Source of the DNA: Isoetes taiwanensis
Taxonomy: Eukaryota; Streptophyta; Lycopodiopsida; Isoetales; Isoetaceae
Assembly: GCA_021234155.1 (NCBI GenBank)
Contig: JAJEKV010000010.1
Location: forward strand, 5,430,871 to 5,494,870
Direction of reading: 5' to 3'
Length of the DNA stretch: 64,000 nt
Each line of letters opens with the position of its first letter. Positions within the stretch are counted from its first letter, which is position 1. This document shows positions 33,470 to 44,139 of this stretch, piece by piece. A model generated the notes under the pieces. The model saw nothing but the letters and a program-made list of their open reading frames with translations, was not told the origin of the DNA and ran no database searches. The position numbers and the translations under genes were made by a program.

Positions 33470-36380
33470 CTTCGGGCCCTAACAAAAGGAAAAATAGATA
33501 AACTTTAAGGGCGTAAATATTAATTATTAATTCAAGAGATTGTATAAAACATCAAGGACATTACATTACATTACATTTTCATTTAATACAATGCATTTTT
33601 AGCTGGAAATAGTTGTAACATTTGAAATGCACAAATGGCCATCCAGCGGATATATAGCACGACTGGAGCTGCCTTCTTGAGTTCCTTAGAAATATCTAGC
33701 ATAGGTCCAGGATCTCCGACATCAAAACAAAGTACTGTATTTTCATAGATTATATCCACAAAACTATTGAAACTTGGAGTATACCTTTTGATCCAAAATG
33801 CTCCATGTTTGCACAAATCATGAAAATGGGTCAAAGATTAGCAATAACTACTACACCCTTCAAAGTTTAATGATATAGCTTGTAGGAATATGGATATGCA
33901 ATGTCTAAGATCTACGCCTTCTTACGTCTTCAAGTTACAAACCAAAGACAAACTAATTTCAAATCTCAAATGACAAATATAACACGTCCTCATATTTAGT
34001 TAGCAAGTTTATATTTAATAGTAGGTTTACTTTACAATCGAGAATCAACTTAATTGTATATATGGATCTCACTGTGTAATGTAATGGCAACAAAAGGTCT
34101 CCAGCTTATCCGCTCCATGTAAAGCAGCATTTTTTATCAGCAGCCATAGATTGAAATATCGTCTCCATCCTTGGGAGGACTAGCAATGCTTCCGGACCGG
34201 GTTTTGAGAAGTTAAGCTGGTTTTGATAAGCTATTCAATCGGAGAAATTATCTGAGAAAATCTGAGCGAAATACAAAAAATTTTGAAGCATCCATACAAT
34301 CCACGTTTATATGCATTGTGCTTCTCACAAGTATAGCCTAACGTCAGTCTATTGCTGAATAATGCAAAATATGTTGGCAATATATGAGTGCATGAGATTA
34401 AATAAACATGCATAAAGACAAGCAGGCTCTCTACTTTTAGATAGTACTAAGCAGCAAAGCCATGTGCAATGCAAAATCAGAACACCTTGAAATTAAAGTC
34501 TGAGGATGGTTTGGACACAGGCGACTTGCAGGATATTAGAAAATGATGCTATTATGCTATTATGATGATATTAGAATTATTTACCACTAGTTGCATCTTG
34601 TTTGCATGGATATGGGCTGATTGTAGTTGTTGTAGAGGAGAATTATTTATCACTAGTTGCAAACCTGGATTGCAAGGCTGGGAAGGTGATCATTAATAGC
34701 TGTAAAAGCTTTGCCATGCTTTATGTCTGCTAGCAATTGCATTTGTTAGAGGAGGCAATTAACTATTGAAACATGAATGATATTAACCTGCAAGAGTTTG
34801 AACTCCAGCTAAGCTCCCATTTTGCTTTTGCTCTCTTGCTTGTGATTATGCTTGCATTTCTACAAAGGCCATGTATGTAAAGGCACAATGTTTGCAACCC
34901 ATAAAACTTAGCATGTTCCTCTGAGAATTCCTGCAACACATGTAGATGCAAATAGGTAAGAAAAATGGAAAACAAAAAGATGTATAGCATCATATGTTGT
35001 GTAGAACTGTAAAACGTTTACTACCTTTTGCAATGCGATATCCAAAGTTGACAAGTTTTACATTACATCTCTCCAACAAATAGTAAAATAACAACAAAGA
35101 AGTAATATATTATATTCTCATAAATTGCAATGTTGCCTGTCATCCAAGCAATTCCAACTGTATGAATGTGTAAAATGTATAATGTCTGAAAGCTCTTATT
35201 TCTACATCCTGTTTTAGTCATTTAGAGTGCAACTTTACCAATGTGCAATGCGTGAAAGTTCTAAATTGTTAATTCCGATAACCGCCTTTACGGACCCTTG
35301 AGCATTAAAATGCTACATAAAGCCAAGCTAGGACCTGTAATAACAAAGTTTCAAAGTTGTAAGCGAGTTCATTCAGTGCAACCTGGCTTAACAAAGAGTA
35401 GAAGGCAAATGAAGAATGGAACACATACACAAGCTCCTTCTGACCGTCTATGTTGCAGAATGGCAACCTGTACATTGTGAAGTGAACTAGAGAGTTCAAA
35501 TAGAAATAAGTTGCAACCAGTGTAAGCATTTTCTTGCAGACCAAAGCTGATATATGTAGCTGTACCTTGAACGATGTGGATGGCTTAATCACATGCATGC
35601 TTAGAAAAATTTAATGGCAGAAGCCCAGCATTCAGACATTGCCCATTCTACATGCGGTGCCATAGAATGACAACACAACTGAGATAGATAGAGGAGGCTT
35701 AAATAGCCATGAGCATACACACCGGAGTAAATACCTCAACACTTCAGAAATTAACATTGCAGGAGAGAAAATGAAGATTCGTTATGCTCCAGCATCACTA
35801 GAATTCAGTATGCTACAGAATATAGACATTAATAGGTTTATAAGGAAAAAAATAGATCAGCTTTCCTGCATGGATTAAGCGGGCATACATAGCATAAATC
35901 GGATGACAACACCGCTAGACCTAAGGCTAACCGTTGAAGAAGGATCTGCAAATTACATTTGAATGAAGTGGAATCGAACACCATTTGGGAAAAAGAACTA
36001 GCAATGCTTCCCGGCCGGGTTAAATCACCGAACAAAGGCATAAGCCCCAAAGCTGCTTCAATCGATCGGCCTTCCAAGAATCGAAATCCGGAATCTTCTG
36101 CCGCTGTTAGGTTATCCAAGGAAAATATTTTAATATCACAAATTTAATAAAAAAACAAACATGCAAGGGGAAATACCTACAACCACAGGATTTGCCTTCT
36201 TCTTGGAAATCAATGGCTTAAAAGAAGGTGCACTCTATAAATACTGTTTAGTACATGCAGATGAATACAACGGCTAAATCATAGGAAAACCATGTAAAAA
36301 AGCGTACAAAAACACAAAAGAAACCCCCTGTTATAATGCTACATATTTTATCTCATATATTCAAGAAATTTCTCATGACC
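33470..36380. other. No confidently recognised gene
   Basis: Two open frames could be exons: minus 33583-33834 (..CFDVGDPGPMLDISKELKK..) and minus 35838-36119 (MDNLTAAEDSGFRFLEGRS..). Neither matches a family I know. A motif of 15-25 bp, actagcaatgcttcc followed by ccgg and gggtt, occurs at 34179 and 35998. Confidence 0.35.
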
Positions 36381-36385
36381 TACAG

Positions 36386-36930
36386 TTTGATGCCTTCATA
36401 TGGGATGAATTGGAAGAAAATGAAAATCATAGAGTTCCAAATTCTGAAAGAAACATGCATTCCATGTGGATTGATAGTCATTATAGGAGGGCCAATACCA
36501 GGTGCCCTCAACCTTGTGAAGGATCTATGCCAATGGACAACAGAAAATATCAGAATGAAGATACCATGTTTCAGATGGCTGCACAGACAGACAATAAAGA
36601 TGCATATTTGCACAAGATGCAGTCGTCATCTTTGCAATTAGAATGTTGGGATAACTTACATGTTGCAGATTTTGGTCTTATGCCAGAAGTTCTTCAAGCT
36701 AAACCGCAGACACCGGACGTTAATGAACATGAGGATTTCCTTTTGAATCAGCATATCTATGTAGACAATAATCCTAGTGGAACATCAACTTCAAACCACT
36801 TTTTATTGTCAAGAGACAATCCTGAACAGCAAGACCCTGGCTTCTTTGCTGAAGAGGCAAAAGTAAGCACTTTATTGGTGGATACTGTCTTCGGAATTGC
36901 AAACTTAGAGGATCTCGAAATGTTATTCCG
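36386..36930 (+). CDS. LNK-like (clock co-activator) exon, possible
   Basis: A good splice acceptor (tctcatgacctacag) at 36385 and donor (CCG|GTAAGT) at 36931 bound an open exon of about 180 codons. It starts FDAFIWDELEENENHRVP and ends GIANLEDLEMLFR. Plant LNK proteins, co-activators that work with the RVE clock MYB factors, start (as I recall Arabidopsis LNK2) with ELTNIIWGD..DHIVP and carry a later W.DIGNFEDVD.MFRSCDSTFG motif. Both resemblances are partial: the Trp is absent from the second motif here. No upstream ATG exon or downstream SCDSTFG exon was found before the LINE begins at 37.8 kb, so it may be a gene fragment. Confidence 0.35.
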
Positions 36931-37387
36931 GTAAGTATCTGGCTTATTTGGTTTATCTAGTCTTCTCTAGTCATTTTGTCTCTACAGTCTAAAATTATAC
37001 AAGTGTAATCAACCAAGGTGATGTGAATTATACAAGTGTAATCAACCAAGGTGATGTCGCATAAAGGGTTGCCCATATGAATGGAAAAAATCAGAGTGTA
37101 GTTTGCACAAAGGGTTGCCCGGATGAATGGAAAAAATCAGAGTTGGGTTTCTATTTTGTGAAATGGTAAAAATCTGAGAAGGAACAGAAATTCGGACGGA
37201 ACAATGTGTATTTATGCATGGCCATCTAGACATTGAAACAAAACCTTCTGCTTGCAAGGTTCACTTTCAAAAGGTGAATCCATAACTAGTCGTGCGAATT
37301 GATTGATATCAAAGATGCTTTTATAAGCCTTGCTCTGCCTTACACATTCATTAAAATCTCACTATCTTCGTTCCTTCAACTCATTTA

Positions 37388-37470
37388 GCCCTACAAGAAA
37401 TTTATCGCGGCGGTGCCGGCCGCCACGAACATTTCTTTTTTTCCACACGCGAACATTTCTCTTTTTCCAC
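37388..37470 (+). other. CACTA-like GC-rich terminus
   Basis: ccctacaagaaatttatcgc followed by ggcggtgccggccgcc resembles CACTA ends (CACTACAAGAAA) and is the inverse of sequence at about 26260-26300. No partner end was located nearby. Confidence 0.4.
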
Positions 37471-37837
37471 ACTATGTGTATCAACAAGAAGCATTTCTTT
37501 TGTATTAACGAAGCATTTCCTTTGTATTAGCAAAAAATTTCAGACTCCATATCTAGAGAAGCAAATCACTCCTATTTATCTCAATCATCTCCTTTGAACT
37601 CTTCTTATTTGTCTTAATCATCTTCAATATATATATATTGCATCAATATTATGCAAAAGTTGAACCTATATTTTATGACCCTGTATTCTCGCGCTTGAAC
37701 AATAGAAAGCTGCTAATCCTATTAGGTTTGCAAAAAGGTTCGGGAGAGTTTTTAATATTTTGGTTCTTGTTCTTGTGTAGTTAGTTTGAAAGGTTTATTT
37801 TTAGACCCTTTTTGTTTTTTGGAAGGTAAGAGTATAT

Positions 37838-40090
37838 TATTATTATTATAAGATGGTACAATATACAGTGAGTCCCCTTAATGGAAGAGATAAGGAGTTA
37901 CATCATATGTTGCATGGCCATTGAGCCTTAGGTGTGTGTACTACTGGAGATACTTACTCTTCTTCCCCACATGTAGATACTATAGGGAAATTTCACCATC
38001 TTCTCCACGGAGGCAGGTACTATAGGGTGGGCATAGCTTGTTTACACACACTTAGTTACCAAGAGTACGGTCCCCATTGTCAAGTGGACCATCATCGTGT
38101 AACCACTGACATCTAAAGTAGCTATAAAATCCTTGCAACTTGCCAACTCTGTTCAGATCTTTATTGTATGCCACCCCCATCTTTCTATGGTGGGAGAAGG
38201 CCATAAGAGCCACTTCCATGTTGAACATGTTCTTTAACTTAGTCATTGAAGTTACATGCCCCCCTAATGCCACATCACATCGGTGTCTCCATATCACCCA
38301 AAGTACCACATTTACCATGGAAGCAGTAATGGTGCATCTATCTACTTTGATAAGTAGTTTTGGCTAGGCAAGATGAACAAGTTCAATCCCTAGAATCGGG
38401 GCGACCCCGCACCAAAATTAATAGATCATGGGACAAAAAAAGAGATGCCTGAGAGATTCACGTGACTGGCATCCCAGAGGGCACATATCATCAGTCACAA
38501 TCCCTTTACGAAGTAACACTTCTTTAGTACTGAGACCCCCTTGAAGTGCGGCCCACCTAAAGAATTGAAGTTTCTTAGAACAAATAGATTTCCATGAGTT
38601 AGATAGGAGAAGCTTAGCAACTGCTAGGGGTAAAATTGAAGTTTCTTAGAACAAATAGATTTCCATGAGTTAGATAGGAGAAGCTTAGCAACTGCTGTTA
38701 TTACCCCCAGCCTCATCTCTGCGATTAGTGGAGTTCCGACACCACACAAGGCATGATAAATACTGGCCACACTGTACTTTTCTTTCCCTGCACACCACCA
38801 TGCCTCCTTAGGACCCGACACACCTGCACACTTTTTGACATTTCTCAGGATCTCTTGTAGCACCTTTCTATCTCCTTCCCCTGCGCTTCGAATTGTACAC
38901 TTGAATTTAGTCCAGGAGGTCCATCTGCCATTCACCCACAAATGCTGTAGATATTGCACACCCTGTTCTTTCCACTTCACAAATATACGGGGATGGACCA
39001 GGGCCAAGGGGAGACCTTCCTTATTCCAAACATGTGTGTTCCAGAAGATAATGAAATTCCCAGCCTTGTTAGGAACAGTGGGTGGAGAACATACAGATGT
39101 TACCTCCTTCCAAGCCTGGAGTATTCTTCTCATTATAGGGGAAGTACCTGGAGCCACTTTAAAATCATAAAAGAAGGCCTCTAGCTCGTCTCTAGGAAGA
39201 GATGGCTTACCTTTGATCTTACATTGGTTGAGCCAGTGTTTAACAAATACCATGGCTAGGGATGAGTCATCTTGAAGTACACGCCAAACAAATTTGGCTA
39301 CAAGTGCTTGTGCTTGTATAAAAGAGTCTTTACAACCTAGTCCCTCATCTCTCTTGTTTCTACATAGCTCTGACCATGCTACTTTGGCGATACCACCCCA
39401 AATGAACTTCCTAATAATGACCTGTATCTGATTGTATATATTCTTTTGAGCCACCATCACTGATGAGAAATAAATATGGGAAGATGCAAAGACAGCATCA
39501 ACAAGAGTGACTCTTCCTGCAACTGCTAACCCTTTAGCAGACCATAGCCCCATTTTTTTCCTAAGCCTGTCCAATATTGGGGACCATAAGCCTTTCATGC
39601 TATCCGAGAGACATAGTGGTAGATCTAGAAGCTTAACTGCCTCATCTGTTACCACCACTGGGAAACCAAGCTCTTCGGCACTAGGATCAATATCCACATC
39701 CAAGGCCCATAGAGTAGAACATTTGTTTGCATTGAGCTCAATACCAGAGATATCCTTAAAGGCAACTAGAAGATCACGAAAGAGTTGGAAACTACTATCA
39801 TCAAACCTGAGGAACATGAAGGTATTGTCTGCATACTGCATAATCGTAAGCTTCCCACCTTGACCTGGAAGAGATAGTCCAGACATGGCACCATCCACCA
39901 CTTTGAAGTTCACCATTTTTGTAAGAAGGCTAGCCATAATCACAAAGAGGTAGGGAGCTAACAGACATCCTTGCCATATTCCTTTCCTGAGGTGAAATAG
40001 GCCTGAAGGCTCACCATTAACAAGCACCGAGGCAGAGGCAAGCTTGTTCATGCCCATAGAGAGATTGATGCCCCACAGTTTAGGGGTGTC
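37838..40090 (-). mobile_element. L1-like LINE, 5'-truncated, with zf-RVT C-terminus
   Basis: The minus strand carries RT from motif 3 onwards: GLFHLRKGIWQGCLLAPYLF, then MQYADNTFMFL at the catalytic site (normally YADD or FADD, so the second Asp is Asn), then LNANKCSTLWALD, FIWGGIAKVAWSELCRNK and the zf-RVT tail (FRWAALQGGLSTKE.. C..C..SRESLRHLFFCP). It ends with WVIWRHRCDVALGG. The 3' end is TTGTACCATCTTATAATAAT, a known style of plant LINE terminus with a (TAA)n tail. A 71-bp tandem duplication (38563-38633 and 38634-38697) breaks the frame. The 5' end at about 40090 is truncated, as is typical of LINEs. Confidence 0.9.
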
Positions 40091-40466
40091 ACATGGGCTT
40101 CCATTTTCGGCAGCGTTGAACGAACAGGGTTGCATCGGCAAACAGGGTTGCATCAACATTGAATGAACAGGGCAGAGCTATGACCGAACAAGACATTCTT
40201 GAACAAGTTTCCTAAGAGAAATTTGCGGCACTTGAAAAGGAATTTGCGGCCATTTAAAATGAAGCTATGGTCGAGTATCGGGACTCTATTGTGCTCCTCC
40301 TTGGAGTTTATTTCTGATGATTCTACCTTTAAATTTCGTTGTTGGTTGTATGATTCGCTGTTGGCAGTTTAGTGTTGCAGGACAGGTGTATATTTTCTGT
40401 TATGATTTTTTCGAAGGCCAAGGGAGGCGGATTCCATGATGCTTCTGTTGTAGCTGCAAATAATGG

Positions 40467-42705
40467 TGTTTGCCTTTGCGTCATGCATTGCAAATGTATG
40501 GCGGATTTTGTGTATTTCTTGTGTTATAATTATTAGTTCTAATGATACGTATTTTATTCTTTTCAATGGTCAACCAATGAAAAACAAAAAAAATGAACAT
40601 TTAAGGTGTCACTTAGACATAAGGTATGCAACAGAACATTAATATGGTATATCAAATATTTTCAAGCATTCCTTTTTTCATACATTTTTGAAATTACAAC
40701 TAGATTAGTCAGTATTTTTCTTGGAAGATATTGGGCTTGTGCAACAAAGCCAAGATTGCAAAATAAAATCCTACAAGCGTGCAACAACTTCTTCACATGC
40801 CCAACTACTTCTTCATCCTATTGTTTTTACTTTGGAACTTAATTGCATGACAGCATGCACAAATGCGCACCTAATTCGTAAGATTTTAGCCAAGAAATTG
40901 AATCAAAACATAATTGTTTGATGACGGGTTTAAAACTCAAAACTCAATAGGAATCACGAGGGTTTGCTTGCCAGATTGAATTTACTCATAAGGAAGTAGT
41001 AAGAAAGCTTTTAGTGGGTGAAACTGTGCATTTGTATATGTGGGGTCGTGGCAATGCAGGCTTTTCATGATTGATGCCTGCTATTTTCTTTTCTTTGGGC
41101 TACTCAGATTGTGCATTTGGACCTATTCTATCCAGTCGAATAAATAGGGCCATAAATAGGAAGCTGAATAAGGACCAAATGGAATCGCAAACATCTTAGA
41201 ACTACGAAGCAAATCAATGGAAAAATATCTCACAGAAGATTACAAAATATTATAGCACCCAAGATTTCGAGCAAATCAGTGGCAAAGGACGAACCAAAAG
41301 ATAAATCAAAGGCCTTAAGTATGATCAAAATAAATGGAACATCAGAAGCAACATAGTGAAGCATATCATGGCAACCGAACTCACTTCCAAAAAATTGAAG
41401 GTAGAATATTTACTTATGGCTTCGCATTTATTTGCTAAATTCTTTGTGAAGCCAAAATATGGAAACCAAGCAAAAAAAGGATGCAGCTCAAGCCACCTTT
41501 AGGTGGCTGTATTCATTCTTATTGCAGCCTATAAAAAAATTGCATTTTCCCTTTCTCTGCAGCACATTTCTTATTGATTGTTGAAGAATGACATGAGTTG
41601 AAGTTCAATTTGAAAATGTCGTGCTTCAACAAACCAGAAGCAGAGTGCGAAACAATTCCCCAAATTCGGTGAGAATCAGGGCGTAAAAACTGGATACTTT
41701 TGGCAAAGAACTGGGCTCTCTAGATCTTCTGCAATTTGGAGAAATTTTGAATTTGAAAAAATGTAGGAATAGCTATCTTCTGCCTAATGGATTAGCTATC
41801 TTCTGCCTGATGGATAGGACGCAGAGTCTCCTCACCTCGCAGAGTCTCCTCACCTCATGACATCACTTCTTTTTTTCATTTTCAGTTATTATTTTTTAGG
41901 AACATGCGTCGCTCTGAAGCTTTTTCCTGGAACAGAAATATTACATCAAACAAAAATTGAAACTCACTTATGTAGGTTGTGACAAGGTGCGGTTTATTAT
42001 ATCTATGCAGGTGTTTTGTTTTTGAATCTTTACATAATTTCAAAGCAAGTTTTTTATCTTAAAAACTCTGAAGTGAACCTTTTTTGAAGAGATTGCTCTC
42101 TGATCAGTATCATCGATCACATAAGTATGTAATTTTTTTTATGATCAATGATAAAAGCTCATTATTCACTGTTGTAAATAACTTTGTAAAAAAAACAGTG
42201 TAATCTCTGTAATAGCAGTGTATAGAAGCAGTGTTAATCTTGTTTTACGACTGTAAATAAACTTGTGGCAGTGCTCTAAGCGGCGCCGCCGAGAAACTCT
42301 AGGGCGAAAATTACCTATTTTAAACAAACATCAAAAAATCGAGGAATTTCGCCTTCCAGCTGTTTACGAAAAGAATAACAAAAGGACACATTATTTATTG
42401 ACAAACATCAAACAAATACCTCATCCTTCGAGGTACTTTAAGACACATTATTTACTTACAAACATCAAACAAATACCTCATCCTTTGAGCCACTTCCGTA
42501 GAAAGCAGTAACTGTAGTATCGAGAAGAGACATATTAAAAGGATGGGTAAAATCCAATAGCTTCTCCACCAACTCTAGGGAGTCGTGACTGCCGGCATAG
42601 AGGCCATGCAAATTGCTCTTCAAGGAATATCTGACTGAAATTCAATATAGAAAGTAAGTGGGGATTTGAGATCTGTGTTTTTGGGCATTATCTCAGAACG
42701 TCTAC
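40467..42705. repeat. Block B: segmental duplication, order Y-X
   Basis: Matches block A (14571-17038) with the two segments in the opposite order: Y at 40467-41085, X at 41086-about 42705. Divergence by eye is several per cent plus indels. About 365 bp (about 42000-42362) is present here and not in A, and is flanked by GTTTA on both sides. A 59-bp tandem duplication (42382-42430 and 42441-42489) repeats the end of the exportin exon and its donor site. Confidence 0.8.
42477..42640 (-). pseudogene. XPO1: Exportin-1 exon 1 fragment (block B copy)
   Basis: The minus strand reads ELVEKLLDFTHPFNM then SLLDTTVTAFYGSGSKDE followed by a GTATTTG donor. This is the N-terminal exon of exportin-1/CRM1 and is better preserved than the block A copy. 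Upstream, the frame remains open through SLKSNLHGLYAGSHDSL, which block A shares, but no ATG in that frame is clear. No further exportin exons follow on the minus side. Confidence 0.7.
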
Positions 42706-42709
42706 TTAA

Positions 42710-44095
42710 GATTTCTATAGATATTCCAGCTTGTCTTGCTATCTCCATCGTCCATTTAAGATATTCTGCAAATATTCCAGCTTCTCATTATTGCGAGCAA
42801 TCCAAAAAGGCAACGTAGAAACTAATTCGATATTGGAACAAAAAGGAATAATATGGAACTCGATTTTACATGTTTAGATATGCTAAATGCAAAGGATGCA
42901 TCAAAATCAAGAACCCATATTTCCTCTCCAACGTCTCATTAGCAATGTCGGAGCTGGTATAGAAAATAACAATAGCTTACCTAGTTTAATTGACAACCGC
43001 CTTTCCAAATATCTATGTGCTGGAACCGATTTAGATCCATGTTGACATGGCATTTTTTCACTGGCTTAATGATCCCAATCTATCATTTTTTCTTTTTCAA
43101 ACCTCATTATATGATGTATTAATTAGGCGAGCGTCATCCATAGTGGGCCATGGTCCAGTTATGAATCATACAAAATAGATGGAAGTCTCCAATAGTGGAT
43201 CGATACATAATTACTATATTACGACATATGATGATTCATTCTCAAACACACACTACACAAGACACTACACAACAACCCACCGACTTCATTCTCACACACA
43301 CTATAATGATGTTTACTAGGAATTGAGCCATTTCTAGTTGACAATTTCTATTTTTCTTTGAGCATGCTTTGTCTTCTCCCTTTGATCCACCACTTTTCTC
43401 CATAAAACATTTCTTTTTGCAAAAAAAAAAATAAAGCAGCCTTGTTGTGTGAATTGATTTCGGCAACAAAATCTTTGAGGATAGAATGAATCTAACACAA
43501 ACTTCACATGCATTGTAAATTTTGCTCCCTATAATAGTACTGGGTATGCACTCCAGATAGAATCTGTAAAATAAAATAGTAAGAACAAGATGATAAAGCC
43601 TATTATGTAGTTTGCCTTGCTAAATCTCAATTTTACCTTAGAAGCAGCGCATGTATCAAATAGTTGTCTTCCAAGAGAATAGTACCATGACATAATAATC
43701 TCTGTCTGAATACAAAATAGAGGGTCTATAATGAAATATTAGTCAATATCCTAAGTACAATGTGTTAAATGTCATGTTTGTTAGTTAGCAGTTTTTAACG
43801 TCATTCTACATTGGCAATATCCCTTAAGACGTCTAACATTGCATTCTCGGACAAACACCTACACATGATGAGATTCACACTCCCCCACTTCATTCTCAGC
43901 ACCATTACAGATGATGAGACTTGCATTCATCTACTTCACCTAATGGTAGCCTGATGAATCACCTAAAAAACCTATAATGCATATATAATTGATAGGCAGA
44001 AATTTGAACGCTCGCTATAAATCTCTTTGCATCCTTTAAACTGAAGCAACCCATATGATACTTCCCATAGAGTGCAACCTTAATGATACGATTAG
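42710..44095. other. No recognised gene
   Basis: AT-rich intergenic or intronic sequence. Short open frames (for example minus 43242-43469) have no recognisable features. Confidence 0.4.
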
Positions 44096-44139
44096 TTGGC
44101 TTCTAAAGACAGGTAGGATGCTTATAGGAACCCAATCTT

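Noticed and set aside
34160-34230. 5S rRNA remnant (agaagttaagctgg)
   Set aside because: Only about 12 bases resemble 5S internal sequence; no further 5S promoter elements are present.
38835-39863. Plus-strand open frames over 38.8-39.9 kb
   Set aside because: They are shadows of the minus-strand LINE RT.
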